A stretch of 64,000 bases of DNA from Serratia fonticola (GTDB taxonomy: Bacteria > Pseudomonadota > Gammaproteobacteria > Enterobacterales > Enterobacteriaceae), in NCBI RefSeq assembly GCF_001006005.1, contig NZ_CP011254.1:1054001-1118000 (forward strand), in the 5' to 3' direction. This document shows, in pieces, positions 40,238 through 50,510 of the stretch (position 1 is the first letter of the stretch; each line of letters begins with the position of its first letter). The position numbers were made by a program, and so were the translations under genes. The notes under the pieces were generated by a model. That model worked only from the letters and a program-made list of their open reading frames with translations, was not told the DNA's origin and did not search any database.

Positions 40238-40756
40238 TTAATCCTTCATAATTAAAATTTGACTCTTTTGGATTGACTCCAACTTTAAAATCCATTGATT
40301 TACAATCTGTTGATTATTTTGTGTAAGATTTCTATAATCCAACGGAACTATATCAGCCTTTTCCAGATGGCCTAAAAGTTGCCCTTCATTCATCCTTAAG
40401 AACTTAGGTTTCTGAAACATTTCGTTCATTTTTTGAACAGATCCTGGGTTGTCTAACGTCCACAAAAAGTCAATTTTTTTACCTTGCATTGGCCCACTTG
40501 CAAAAATAAAATCAGCATCAGGGATTGTTTTACCATTCGCATCAACAGTGCTGGGAATACGCTCTAATACTCCTCCGTAAGCCTTTTCTAACCCAATCGC
40601 AGCTTCCGCCTCATGAAAAATATTTTTCCCCTTTGCTGTATCAAAAGCCAGCCTGTCCAGATCTGATTGACCTATCGGGCCATTACCCATATGAACAGTA
40701 TTTACCCCCGTTACCGGATCTTTATAAATTTGTCCCGGCGCTCTAGGCATTCCTGT
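40238..40756 (-). other. Variable toxin-tip coding region of the Rhs gene
   Basis: Residues 1185-1356 follow the conserved DPTGL core end. Base composition shifts here from GC-rich core to visibly AT-rich sequence, as expected of a swapped tip. Acidic and basic residues spaced as in a PD-(D/E)XK-like nuclease are present: HEAE (1232-1235), PDAD (1263-1266) and KKIDF (1277-1281). The nuclease assignment is a weak inference. Confidence 0.55.
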
Positions 40757-43700
40757 CAGACCAGTAGGATCTATCCAGTTTGCTGGATTCCCGTAAACAT
40801 ATTGGTAGGCATTCAACCCACCCGCCAGCTTAATCGGGTCCGCCGTCAGATATCGCCCAACTCCCGGATCATAATACCGGTTCAGGTTGTAATAAAGCCC
40901 GCTCTCCTTATCCGCATACTGCCCCTGGAACCGCAGTGGCTGATTAATCGCAGACGCATCCTCTGCCTGCCATTCCTCCCTTATCTGCCCAAAAGCACTG
41001 AAACGGCCTTTCCAGACCGAATTGCCATGCCAGTCGGTCAGTTCGTGAGGGGTACCCAGATGGTCGTTCTGATACCAGTAAATGGCTGGGGGCTTGTCCT
41101 TTGGATCCCGTGAAGGTTCTCCTACCACCAGCGCCATTGGGCGATAGCTGCCCGGCTCATACAGATAGCTCTGCCAATAGCCCTTACCATCGGTTTCTGC
41201 CACCAGTTGATTGCCACGCCAGACAAACTCCAGCAGCTTGCCGTTAACGGTTTTGCTCAGACGACGGTTAAAGGCATCGTAGCTATAGGTGCTCACGCTG
41301 CCGTCTGGGGTTTCATGACGGATCAATCGATGGCGGCAATCATATTCATAGCGGGTTACCAACCGCTGTGCTTTACCCCGCCGCTCCGCAGTCAGGTTAC
41401 CAAAACGGTCATACTCAAAATGGCGATCGGCATAAAACGCCAGCCGGTTGCCCGGTACGCTATGCTGTTGGAGATCGCTGACAGGGTTGCCACGGTGGTC
41501 CCAACGGAAGCTCTCGTTCGGGTTAGCATGGTGCTGTTCCTTTGCAGCGGCAGCGGGTTGAAACTGTGGCAAACGATGAACAGGTTGCCGTGCTGGGGGA
41601 ATAATCGACTGCGGGTTCAGGTAGCTGACCGAGGTTAACGCCCCGGTAGCATTGTAGTGATACTGCCGCGCATCATTACCCTCAATGCTGGCCAGTTCGC
41701 CATCCGCCTGATAGGCATACTGCTGTTGCCAGTGGAGCCGATCCTCTTCCGGTGTTGTGCCCGGCTCACGCAGGCTGTGCTGGCTCAATCGACCCAGAGG
41801 GTCATACTGGAAGCTGTTGACCAGCCGATTGCCCTGGCGCAGTTGTTGCAGACGCTGATGATGATCGTAGCCGTACGCCGTCAGCGGTTGACCTTCCAGG
41901 CTGGAGGCTTGCAGTTTGCCGTGCTGATAGTGGAACTCCTGCCACTGCCCGTTGGGCTGTTTGATACCGGTCAGGCGTCCCGTGTCTTCATCATAACGGT
42001 AACGCATTGTGGCCCAGGACTGGTGTTCGGCCTCCAAACGCCCAGTGGCGTCATATTGCCAGGCTAGCGGGTTTTCACCGTCCAGCACTTCGCTCAGACG
42101 GCCTGCCTCGTCGTAACGGTATTCTTCCTCTTTGCCATCGGGCAGGATTTTACGCGTCAGGCGGCCTATCGGGTCGCGTTGGTATTGCGTGATGAAGGGC
42201 GGGCTTTGGTGGTCGTTGCCGTATTCGCGCTTTTCGCTTAGGTGACCACAGGCGTCATAGTGATAGGTGGTTTTTACGTTGTCGAAGCCGATCTCTTCAC
42301 TCAGCAGGCCACTGCCGGTGTAACCGAGCCGGTACTTTTCGCCCAGTTGGTTCTCAATCTCGCTGACTTGCAGATGTACGTTATCGTAGCGATAACGCAG
42401 GCTACCGCCGTCCGGCAGACGTTTCTCTGTCAGCAGATGCAGGGGGGCTGCATAGTGATATTGCGTGACGCGCCCGGCCTCATCGGTGAGTTGCGTCACT
42501 TTGCCATAGGCATTGTACTGATATTGCCGGGTGCTACCATCCGGATGGGTGATTTTTATCAGCCGGTCTAGTTCATCCCACTGGTAGCGGGTGATCTGGT
42601 CGTTCTCTTTCACTTCACTGGGCTGAGTCTGTAGCCCCTGATAGCGTAACTGGCGGCTGCCCTGTGGCGAGGTATCACTGAGCAGACGGCCCAACGTATC
42701 CCATTGCAGGTGCTGTTCGCTGCCATCAGGAAAGCGGATCTGGCTGACTTGCCCACGAGGCGTGTAGCTGTAATGGGTGGTGGTGCCCGCAGGGCCAGTT
42801 TCGCTCTTTAATGCCCCATCAGGGTAATAGGTATAACGCCAGATCTGCGCCTCGTCACCGACACCCTGCGTCCGGCTAAAGAGCTGGTCAAACAGCCAGT
42901 CATAGCTGGTGACTTGACCATCCGGCGTAATAACACACTGTAACGAGCCGTCATTACCGTACACCGAGTCAGTGTGATAGCCCAGCGCATCGGTGACCCG
43001 AATGCAGGCACCGTCATCGTTGTACTCATAGTGGGTTTCAGCGCCGTCGGCGTTTTTCTCCAGCAACAGTAGCGCCTGTGCCGAGTGTCGGTAACGTTGC
43101 TGGCTGCCATCCTGATGGGTCAGCGTGACGCTGTGGCTGGCCTCGTCCCAATGGTAACGCGTATCCAATTGACCAAAGTTGCCGTACTGACGCAGGCAGC
43201 GAACGTCTTTACCTTCCCCCTGCCACTCCCAATGAAATTCAGCCCCGCCAGCCAGTGTACGACAGAGGATCACATGATCGTCGCGGTAGCGGTAATGCTC
43301 GGTGTCGCCAGCGGCGTTGGTGGCACTAATCAGCTGCTGGTGTTCGTTGTAACAGTAGTGTGCCACCACCACGCCGGGTTGCCAGTGAGTCTCTGCGCTG
43401 GTACTGCCAGGATTGCGTGCCTGCAACAGCACTTGGCTGATCCCTTTCGGGTACGCGGGGTCGTCATAGCTGAAACAAAGCCGGGCATCGTCGTGCCCGA
43501 TCGCAGCCAGACGGCCTTCGCTGTCGTAACTAACGTCAACGGAGTTGTCGTGGCGATCGCGAATGCAGCGCAACCAAGCCATGTCGCCGTCGCGTAGGAA
43601 ATGGTAGGTGCCCTGTCCCCCGGCAAACTGGACGCAGTATTCGTTGCCGAACTCATCCATTTTCAAGCTAATCACCCCGCCGCCTGCGCGGTTGGTGACT

Positions 43701-44308
43701 ACCGTTTCCTTCTGCGTGGGCAGCAGGAAACGGGTGGCGCGGCTTTCATCGTCGAAGAACCAAACGATCTCTTCCTGGCTCTGGCCATCACGATAAAAGA
43801 ATAGATAAGGGCTGGCGCTATGGGTCCAGCCCGGCCCCATCCCAGCACGTTGTTCTACGGCGCTGGTACGATAGAGCCGCCGCCAGGCAAAGGGGAGAAC
43901 GCCGGGCAGAGTGAAATCCGTCAGGGTCAGCAATTCCTCACCGGAGAACAACGACACCGGATCGCCATGGAACTCTGCCACTTCGGCGGGTTGAGAGGGC
44001 TTGCCATTGGGGGTCACCGCGCTCGCATTGTGGTTGGGTGCGGAGCTAACAATATCGACTTTGTTAACCGGCACTGGCCCACCCCCCACCGAAATATTAT
44101 TTTCGATATGGCCCAGTTCTTTCTGACTCACCGAAACCTGCGCCTCGGGATTGATTGGAACGTCCGCCCGAGATTTTGCCAGCACGGAGTGCCCTTCAGG
44201 TGCGTTGGCCATACCGATGATCTCTTTCACATCGGAAATTATGCCTTTGCCTGTTGGCACCTCATGGGCATTTTTAGCAGGATGAGTGATTTTAGGTGTC
44301 TTTGCCAT
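40238..44308 (-). CDS. Rhs polymorphic toxin, no PAAR domain, variable C-terminal tip
   Basis: Rhs proteins form a beta-cocoon that encapsulates a C-terminal toxin delivered by type VI secretion. The 1356-residue product has a disordered N-terminus with no visible PAAR domain or membrane segments, then a DUF6531-type start (FHGDPVSLFSGEELLTL, about 113-129). Many YD repeats follow (for example YDPLGRLSQHSL, YQYNAYGKVTQLTDEAGR). The conserved core end is YDPGVGRYLTADPIKLAGG to NWIDPTGL, ending at residue 1184. The last 172 residues are the variable tip and probably the toxin. It is preceded by a 365-residue helper and a DUF4123 adaptor and followed by a putative immunity gene. Confidence 0.93.
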   Translation of the reverse strand: MAKTPKITHPAKNAHEVPTGKGIISDVKEIIGMANAPEGHSVLAKSRADVPINPEAQVSVSQKELGHIENNISVGGGPVPVNKVDIVSSAPNHNASAVTPNGKPSQPAEVAEFHGDPVSLFSGEELLTLTDFTLPGVLPFAWRRLYRTSAVEQRAGMGPGWTHSASPYLFFYRDGQSQEEIVWFFDDESRATRFLLPTQKETVVTNRAGGGVISLKMDEFGNEYCVQFAGGQGTYHFLRDGDMAWLRCIRDRHDNSVDVSYDSEGRLAAIGHDDARLCFSYDDPAYPKGISQVLLQARNPGSTSAETHWQPGVVVAHYCYNEHQQLISATNAAGDTEHYRYRDDHVILCRTLAGGAEFHWEWQGEGKDVRCLRQYGNFGQLDTRYHWDEASHSVTLTHQDGSQQRYRHSAQALLLLEKNADGAETHYEYNDDGACIRVTDALGYHTDSVYGNDGSLQCVITPDGQVTSYDWLFDQLFSRTQGVGDEAQIWRYTYYPDGALKSETGPAGTTTHYSYTPRGQVSQIRFPDGSEQHLQWDTLGRLLSDTSPQGSRQLRYQGLQTQPSEVKENDQITRYQWDELDRLIKITHPDGSTRQYQYNAYGKVTQLTDEAGRVTQYHYAAPLHLLTEKRLPDGGSLRYRYDNVHLQVSEIENQLGEKYRLGYTGSGLLSEEIGFDNVKTTYHYDACGHLSEKREYGNDHQSPPFITQYQRDPIGRLTRKILPDGKEEEYRYDEAGRLSEVLDGENPLAWQYDATGRLEAEHQSWATMRYRYDEDTGRLTGIKQPNGQWQEFHYQHGKLQASSLEGQPLTAYGYDHHQRLQQLRQGNRLVNSFQYDPLGRLSQHSLREPGTTPEEDRLHWQQQYAYQADGELASIEGNDARQYHYNATGALTSVSYLNPQSIIPPARQPVHRLPQFQPAAAAKEQHHANPNESFRWDHRGNPVSDLQQHSVPGNRLAFYADRHFEYDRFGNLTAERRGKAQRLVTRYEYDCRHRLIRHETPDGSVSTYSYDAFNRRLSKTVNGKLLEFVWRGNQLVAETDGKGYWQSYLYEPGSYRPMALVVGEPSRDPKDKPPAIYWYQNDHLGTPHELTDWHGNSVWKGRFSAFGQIREEWQAEDASAINQPLRFQGQYADKESGLYYNLNRYYDPGVGRYLTADPIKLAGGLNAYQYVYGNPANWIDPTGLTGMPRAPGQIYKDPVTGVNTVHMGNGPIGQSDLDRLAFDTAKGKNIFHEAEAAIGLEKAYGGVLERIPSTVDANGKTIPDADFIFASGPMQGKKIDFLWTLDNPGSVQKMNEMFQKPKFLRMNEGQLLGHLEKADIVPLDYRNLTQNNQQIVNQWILKLESIQKSQILIMKD

Positions 44309-44320
44309 CGGTAACGTTCC

Positions 44321-45418
44321 TTATCCCTGTACGGCTACGCTGAGAGTATCCAATCCATCCAATACCAGCTTACCCACGCCTCCAGGTAGCACCAGATACA
44401 GCACAATCATTGTCACCAGGCTGCCAAACGCATCGGCGACAAAATCAACGATTTGTTGTGGAGTGAGGAGCTGAAAATAGCTTTTAAGCACAGCTGCCAG
44501 GATGAAAACGAGGATTTCATCGCTGAGCAGCATCAGGCCTTTCTCCAATGCCTGACCGCCCTCTTTTACCAGGGCTTTGAGCTCCTTAACGCCATCTTCT
44601 TTGATAAACTTGGCCAGTTTGGCGGCATATTTATCTACGTTGTTGATCCACTTCCAGATCTCTTGGACCGTGTCATACAACAGCTTGATCTGCGACAGCA
44701 TCCCTTTGAGAAAGGCATTGGCTGCCTGTGTCAGATCGAGACCCGTCGCGATATAAACCTCCCAAGCAGCTCTTTGCTGCCCGTTCCATTTTTCACTCAG
44801 CCAGGTTGCGTATCTATCAATCACCTCTTGATAAGAGTCATGCAACGCTTCCACGTCTTCCTGGCTAATATCGGTATTAATCAGCATGCGGTAGTGATAG
44901 CCCGCCTCGCAGGGAGGTAGCTCCACCTTGGCCATACCCTGGTCATCAAACTTACCCTCTATGCCAACCTGTATATCTTTTGGTTTGGCCCAATTGCTAG
45001 GAAGAACCATAGGCCGAGCTGCCATGTGATGCTTGATGACCGGGCGTTTAACCACGATAAAGCTCGAATTGGAGATGGGAACGTAACGGGTGGAGCGAAA
45101 ACCGTGGGTGACGGTAATGCTCTTGGGTTGAATGCTGCAACTCATAGCGATATCTACCGCTTTGTCCTCCAGAGGAGCGGACTCACGCTCCATATCACCA
45201 AGCATGAATTGCTGTTTCATGTTCAGCAGCGAGCCATACCACCAGTCTGCATTGGCCTTCTTGTAGTTTGCCATCACCAGCCTAAACTCCGACAGGATAT
45301 TCTTAACATCCTCATCTTTATCGGCTAAGGACTGCTTCGGTGGTCGGAGCCGCGGTAGCCCCTTCAATCTGCGCATCTGATCTTCATGAATGCGAAGCTC
45401 TTCCTGAAGGTTACTCAT
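44321..45418 (-). CDS. Rhs-associated protein with hydrophobic C-terminus
   Basis: I do not recognise a named family for this 365-residue protein. The first 45 residues are charged and helical, the middle (about 90-180) looks like a soluble domain. A long amphipathic helical stretch (185-290) leads to two hydrophobic segments at about 294-317 and 330-352. It lies 12 nt upstream of the Rhs gene and 21 nt after the DUF4123 gene, so it is part of the same operon. One-piece Rhs effectors often carry N-terminal membrane helices; this protein may supply that part separately. Confidence 0.75.
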   Translation of the reverse strand: MSNLQEELRIHEDQMRRLKGLPRLRPPKQSLADKDEDVKNILSEFRLVMANYKKANADWWYGSLLNMKQQFMLGDMERESAPLEDKAVDIAMSCSIQPKSITVTHGFRSTRYVPISNSSFIVVKRPVIKHHMAARPMVLPSNWAKPKDIQVGIEGKFDDQGMAKVELPPCEAGYHYRMLINTDISQEDVEALHDSYQEVIDRYATWLSEKWNGQQRAAWEVYIATGLDLTQAANAFLKGMLSQIKLLYDTVQEIWKWINNVDKYAAKLAKFIKEDGVKELKALVKEGGQALEKGLMLLSDEILVFILAAVLKSYFQLLTPQQIVDFVADAFGSLVTMIVLYLVLPGGVGKLVLDGLDTLSVAVQG

Positions 45419-45439
45419 GATATTGGCTCTCCATGATAA

Positions 45440-46156
45440 TTAAGCGTGTGCGAGGGTACGCAGGATCTCGGCCAAGATCTGGGGATCGTGACGTCGCTGC
45501 GGGGTAAGCAGGCGGCGTATTTTTTTCTCCAGTATCGCCCCAGGCCAGCGGGCAACCATATCGGCGTAGTCCCGCCGCAGGATCTGGCAGATATTAAGCA
45601 CCAGAGGCAATACGTCCTTATCCAGCTGTGCATCCACTACACCTTGAGGGACTCGCCACCAAGGGAAAGCCTGTAACGGCGCATCAGGTATTACCGGGCA
45701 GGTGAAAGCTCGGCCATTAACCCAATAAGCGGAAAAGACCGGCAGGATCTCGCCCCAGTGGTCGCCGTAATAATCAAAGTAGGTGAGGAGAAACCGGCCA
45801 TCCCAATAACGGAAAAACACCTCTTTACCCGAAGGCAGGCTCACCTGGGTCAGGCCGCGCAGATGGTCAGAAATGGTGGACTGCGGCAGCGGCGAACGCG
45901 CCAGCCAGCCCCAGTTGCGCAGCGGCGTCTCTGCCACCCAGCGCAGGAACGGGCTGCCGTCATCAAGCGCTACCAGCACCGGCATGACTTCAAACCAGTT
46001 AGCGTATTGCGTGTTGGCATATAGCCCGAAAGGCGTGCGGCTGCCGTCTTCGCGGTAATAGGCTTTGATGCCTTCAGCACCGTTGGTATTGGCCAGAACG
46101 GCGTATAACGGCGTGCCAGCCGTGTTCCTCAGCCAGCCCGTTAAGGTCTGTTGCAA
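45440..46156 (-). CDS. DUF4123 type VI effector adaptor/chaperone
   Basis: DUF4123 proteins (Tap/TEC adaptors) load cargo effectors onto the type VI spike protein VgrG. The recognisable domain is PLYAVLANTNGAEGIKAYY through PVLVALDDGSPFLRWVAET to FFRYWDGRFLLTYFDYYGD, in the first 150 residues; a helical C-terminal part follows. I chose a TTG start at 46156 because AGGAAG is 7 nt upstream and it gives a normal N-terminus (238 residues). An ATG at 46201 in the same frame lacks a ribosome site. It is the first gene of the rhs operon; no vgrG is adjacent. Confidence 0.8.
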   Translation of the reverse strand: MQQTLTGWLRNTAGTPLYAVLANTNGAEGIKAYYREDGSRTPFGLYANTQYANWFEVMPVLVALDDGSPFLRWVAETPLRNWGWLARSPLPQSTISDHLRGLTQVSLPSGKEVFFRYWDGRFLLTYFDYYGDHWGEILPVFSAYWVNGRAFTCPVIPDAPLQAFPWWRVPQGVVDAQLDKDVLPLVLNICQILRRDYADMVARWPGAILEKKIRRLLTPQRRHDPQILAEILRTLAHA

Positions 46157-46201
46157 GTCTGTTCTTCCTTGACGACGCAAATAATGAGTGTGGCATAGCA
46201 A

Positions 46202-46501
46202 TGCCGCATCTTTCCCGAGTAAAACACGACCAATCTGGCGCTTTTAGCGGGAATAGCATTAGCATGACTGGAGTATTTACCGCGAGCGTAGAGTAATGAG
46301 GATAAGAGTTGATATCAATGTTTCCAGACACTTAATAGCAAAAATGTCGTTGTAAACATTACAATTTTTTATAGTAAAACTTTAATCATAAACCTGATTA
46401 ATGGTTTAGATCGGGCAATCAAGGAAAGATTGGGGAGAGGCACTAAGATGTTGAAGTACCTACGCCCCCCAGCAGGGGGCATAGGTTATTAGCTGTTACG
46501 A
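46202..46501. other. Gap between murA and the rhs operon
   Basis: This 300-bp gap is AT-rich at 46310-46420, where the rhs operon promoter (minus strand) is expected. At its murA end lies an imperfect 12-bp stem-loop (46458-46486). No gene is seen. Confidence 0.5.
46458..46486 (-). terminator. Stem-loop downstream of murA
   Basis: ACCTACGCCCCC pairs with GGGGGCATAGGT (one C-A mismatch), 15 bp after the murA stop. No T-run follows on the minus strand, so it may be a Rho-assisted or weak terminator. It separates murA from the rhs operon. Confidence 0.45.
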
Positions 46502-47761
<1,260 letters not shown>

Positions 47762-47814
47762 TTAACTACTCTCTGTTATCTGTTCTGAGCTGCCTGCCCG
47801 CCGGGCAAACAGCC

Positions 47815-48069
47815 TTAAAATCCGTTGAGTTTGCGATCCCGCTGCCACTCTTCTGGGGTATATGCCTTGATCGACAAAGCATGAATGCGGTTGTCCGCGA
47901 TGTATTCCATCAGCGGCGCATAGACGGCTTGCTGTTTCTTGACTCGGCTCATGGTGGAGAACAGTTCACCCACGGCGATCACCTGAAAATGGCTGCCATC
48001 GCCGGTCACATGCGCTTCTTCCAGTGCCAACGCCTTCATCAGCACGTCTTTAATTTCGCTATTTTCCAT
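47815..48069 (-). CDS. ibaG: BolA-family protein IbaG (YrbA)
   Basis: IbaG is a BolA-like protein that partners with monothiol glutaredoxin in iron-sulfur handling and is induced by acid. From the ATG at 48069 it is 84 residues, the E. coli length. A TTG at 48078 in frame is less likely. The BolA fold is marked by [17 protein letters not shown] and the conserved [13 protein letters not shown] (invariant His). It is 53 bp upstream of murA and separated from mlaB by a terminator. Confidence 0.94.
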   Translation of the reverse strand: MENSEIKDVLMKALALEEAHVTGDGSHFQVIAVGELFSTMSRVKKQQAVYAPLMEYIADNRIHALSIKAYTPEEWQRDRKLNGF

Positions 48070-48160
48070 AGTATCCAATTCTGCATCGAAGGATCATAGT
48101 CACCCGGGGCGACTTCTTGGCGTCTATCTTAGTGGAATCCGCCGCTTTCTTAAACCAAAG

Positions 48161-48184
48161 AAAAAGCCCCTGAGCAACAGGGGC
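48161..48184 (-). terminator. Rho-independent terminator of the mla operon
   Basis: On the minus strand GCCCCTG and CAGGGGC form a perfect stem with a 5-nt loop, followed by five T residues. It lies 40 bp after the mlaB stop and before ibaG, so ibaG-murA probably have their own promoter. Confidence 0.82.
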
Positions 48185-48224
48185 CTTTAACTGATTTTTC
48201 CCGGTCGAACAGCCATAAATGTGG

Positions 48225-48527
48225 CTAACTAGCGGTTTCGACAGGCATTATTGCTGACAAATTGTAGAGCGTGATCAGCGTTTGCAACCGATCGGTGATG
48301 CCGGAAATTTTTATCTCGATTCCCTGCGGGCTCCGTTGCTCACGTAAATGCAGCAGCAGGGCCAGACCGGAAGAGTCCACGCGCTGCAGTTGAGCCACAT
48401 CAATCACGGTTTTATCTGCCAACAGCGTCTCACGTTGCTGCCACAGCGGCAATAACGTCTCACGATCCAGCTCGCCGCTCAGCACCAGCGTTTGCTGTTG
48501 TGATTCCCAGCTCAGCGCTGCGGCCAT
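48225..48527 (-). CDS. mlaB: Mla phospholipid transporter STAS subunit MlaB
   Basis: MlaB is the cytoplasmic STAS-domain subunit that stabilises the MlaFE ABC complex. The product is 100 residues. The STAS core is visible as VIDVAQLQRVDSSGLALLLHL, with the SS pair at the phosphorylatable position. It overlaps the mlaC stop by one nucleotide and ends the mlaFEDCB operon before a terminator. Confidence 0.93.
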   Translation of the reverse strand: MAAALSWESQQQTLVLSGELDRETLLPLWQQRETLLADKTVIDVAQLQRVDSSGLALLLHLREQRSPQGIEIKISGITDRLQTLITLYNLSAIMPVETAS

Positions 48528-49156
48528 CAGTTTTTCTGATCCAGGGTGATCGGCTGTTTGGCGGCCGCTTGCAGCTGCTGGGTCAAACCGTCAACGCCTT
48601 TGAGGCGCAGAGTCGATGCCCACTCATTCTGCTTGGTGGTGATCATGCTGACGCCTTCGGCAATCATGTCATATGCCTGCCAGTAACCGGTTTTGCTGTT
48701 CTTACGCCATTGGAAATCCAGACGCACCGGTGGGCGACCCCCTTTATCGATGATGGTCACGCGGATCGCGATGATATCGGCATTGCCTAGCGGCTGTTCA
48801 GGTTCGATCTGATAGGTCTGGCCCTGGTACATGGCTAACGCCTGACCATACGCCTGCTCCAGATAAGCCTGGAAGGCGGCGAAGTAAGCTTCACGCTGGG
48901 CTGGCGTAGCGTCTTTGTAGTAACGGCCCAGCACCAACGCACCAGCATATTTCACCTGCACGAACGGCATCAGCTCTTCATGCACGATGGTGCGTAGGTA
49001 GTTGGGATCCTGCTTGATCTTTGGCTGCTCGCTTTTCAGGCGGGTGAAGGTTTTCTGCGCAGCGTCTTGCATCAGGCTGTATGGGTTAGTCTGATCGACC
49101 GCATTAGCTAGCGGTGCAACCACCAGCAGGGCAACCATTAAAAAACGTTTAAACAT
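48527..49156 (-). CDS. mlaC: Periplasmic phospholipid carrier MlaC
   Basis: MlaC shuttles phospholipids through the periplasm between outer-membrane MlaA and inner-membrane MlaFEDB. The product is 209 residues (211 in E. coli). A signal peptide ends near residue 19 (APLANA). The lipid-binding fold follows, with [17 protein letters not shown] and [18 protein letters not shown] typical of the family. It is 14 bp after mlaD. Confidence 0.95.
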   Translation of the reverse strand: MFKRFLMVALLVVAPLANAVDQTNPYSLMQDAAQKTFTRLKSEQPKIKQDPNYLRTIVHEELMPFVQVKYAGALVLGRYYKDATPAQREAYFAAFQAYLEQAYGQALAMYQGQTYQIEPEQPLGNADIIAIRVTIIDKGGRPPVRLDFQWRKNSKTGYWQAYDMIAEGVSMITTKQNEWASTLRLKGVDGLTQQLQAAAKQPITLDQKN

Positions 49157-49170
49157 GCAGGTTTCCTCGA

Positions 49171-49719
49171 TTAGTGAGTTGTAGCGGAATGCGCAGCGGC
49201 ATCCGGTGCCGGAGCTGCAGCGGTGCCATCCGGTGAATTCGGGCTATCCTGACCACCGCTCTTGTAGAGGAACTGGCCGATCAAGTCTTCCAGCACCATG
49301 GCTGATTTGGTGTCCTGAATGGTCCCACCATCCTTAAGGATAGTCGTGCCCATCTCGGGATCTTCAAAACCGACGTTCAGCGCCAGATACTGTTCACCCA
49401 GCAGGCCAGAGGTGCGGATCGCCAGCGAGCTGGTGTCCGGGATCTGGTTGTATTGTTGCTGGATATCCAGCGCCACGCGTGGTGTGTAGGTCTTCGGGTC
49501 GAGCGAGATAGCCGCAACCCGGCCAATCATCACCCCACCAATCTTCACTGGTGAACGCGCTTTCAAACCACCGATATTATCGAAGGTGGCGTAGATACGG
49601 TAAGTCGGTTCATTACCGATCGATTTAATATTGGCCACCTGGAGGCAGAGGAAGATGATGGCGCACAGCGCAATCAGCATAAATGCCCCAACCCAGATTT
49701 CACTCTTCTTCGTTTGCAT
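49171..49719 (-). CDS. mlaD: Mla MCE-domain protein MlaD
   Basis: MlaD forms a hexameric MCE ring on the periplasmic face of the MlaFEDB complex. From the ATG at 49719 it is 182 residues. The frame extends back to 49734, but [11 protein letters not shown] is the family start. One N-terminal membrane segment (about residues 8-27) is followed by the MCE domain ([18 protein letters not shown]). A C-terminal alanine- and proline-rich tail ends the protein. It follows mlaE after 4 bp. Confidence 0.95.
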   Translation of the reverse strand: MQTKKSEIWVGAFMLIALCAIIFLCLQVANIKSIGNEPTYRIYATFDNIGGLKARSPVKIGGVMIGRVAAISLDPKTYTPRVALDIQQQYNQIPDTSSLAIRTSGLLGEQYLALNVGFEDPEMGTTILKDGGTIQDTKSAMVLEDLIGQFLYKSGGQDSPNSPDGTAAAPAPDAAAHSATTH

Positions 49720-49723
49720 CAAA

Positions 49724-50506
49724 TCAATTCCCAAACATCAGTGCAGTCAGCACGAAATCCAATCCCAACACCGCCAGTGACGAATGTACCACGGTCCTTG
49801 TCGTTGCCTGACTAATCCCTTCAGAGGTCGGTACGGCATCATAACCATTGAAGATCGCAATCCAGCTAACGGTAATGGCAAACACCACGCTCTTGATCAG
49901 GCAGTTAAGTAAATCCTGACGCCATTCAACGGCCCCTTGCATCGCCGACCAGAAGAAACCGCTGTCGATCCCTTTCCAGTCCACGCCGACAATCGCACCG
50001 CCCCAGATACCGATGGCCACGAAAATAATCGTCAGCAGCGGCATGCTGATAAGACCGGCCCAGAAACGTGGAGCAACAATACGCCGCAGCGGATCGATCG
50101 CCATCATTTCCAGGCTGGAGATCTGCTCGGTGGCCTTCATCAGACCAATTTCGGCCGTCAGAGCTGAACCGGCGCGGCCAGCGAACAGCAGAGCGGTCAC
50201 TACCGGCCCCAGCTCACGCAGCAATGACAACGCCACCATCATGCCCAGGCTCGCCTCGGCACTGTAGGTGGTGAGGACGATATAACCTTGCAGCCCCAAC
50301 ACCATGCCGATAAACAAGCCGGAAACCATGATGATCAGCAGCGACTGCACGCCCACGCTGTGTAGCTGTTTGAGCAGCAGCGGCCATTGTTTACGCGGCT
50401 CCGGGCGCCCGATCAGCGCGTGGAACAGCATCAGCCCGGCGCGTCCAAAGGCTGCGCTGGTATTGATGCCACGGCGTCCTAACGACGCTAACGCCTTTAA
50501 AAACAT
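49724..50506 (-). CDS. mlaE: Mla ABC transporter permease MlaE
   Basis: MlaE is the inner-membrane permease of the phospholipid transporter that maintains outer-membrane asymmetry. The product is 260 residues, as in E. coli. The family signature [19 protein letters not shown] is in the middle, with [20 protein letters not shown] after it. Several hydrophobic helices are visible. It is 4 bp after mlaF and 4 bp before mlaD, a tight operon. Confidence 0.96.
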   Translation of the reverse strand: MFLKALASLGRRGINTSAAFGRAGLMLFHALIGRPEPRKQWPLLLKQLHSVGVQSLLIIMVSGLFIGMVLGLQGYIVLTTYSAEASLGMMVALSLLRELGPVVTALLFAGRAGSALTAEIGLMKATEQISSLEMMAIDPLRRIVAPRFWAGLISMPLLTIIFVAIGIWGGAIVGVDWKGIDSGFFWSAMQGAVEWRQDLLNCLIKSVVFAITVSWIAIFNGYDAVPTSEGISQATTRTVVHSSLAVLGLDFVLTALMFGN

Positions 50507-50510
50507 GAGG

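Noticed and set aside
41200..43700. Repeated motifs in the Rhs gene considered as a tandem-repeat or CRISPR-like array
   Set aside because: They are YD repeats at the protein level inside one open frame; DNA repeats are not regular and have no spacers.
40238..44308. Possible truncation or frameshift of the Rhs gene because PAAR is missing
   Set aside because: The start has normal spacing from the upstream gene and the frame is intact over 1356 codons; PAAR-less Rhs is more likely a real architecture.
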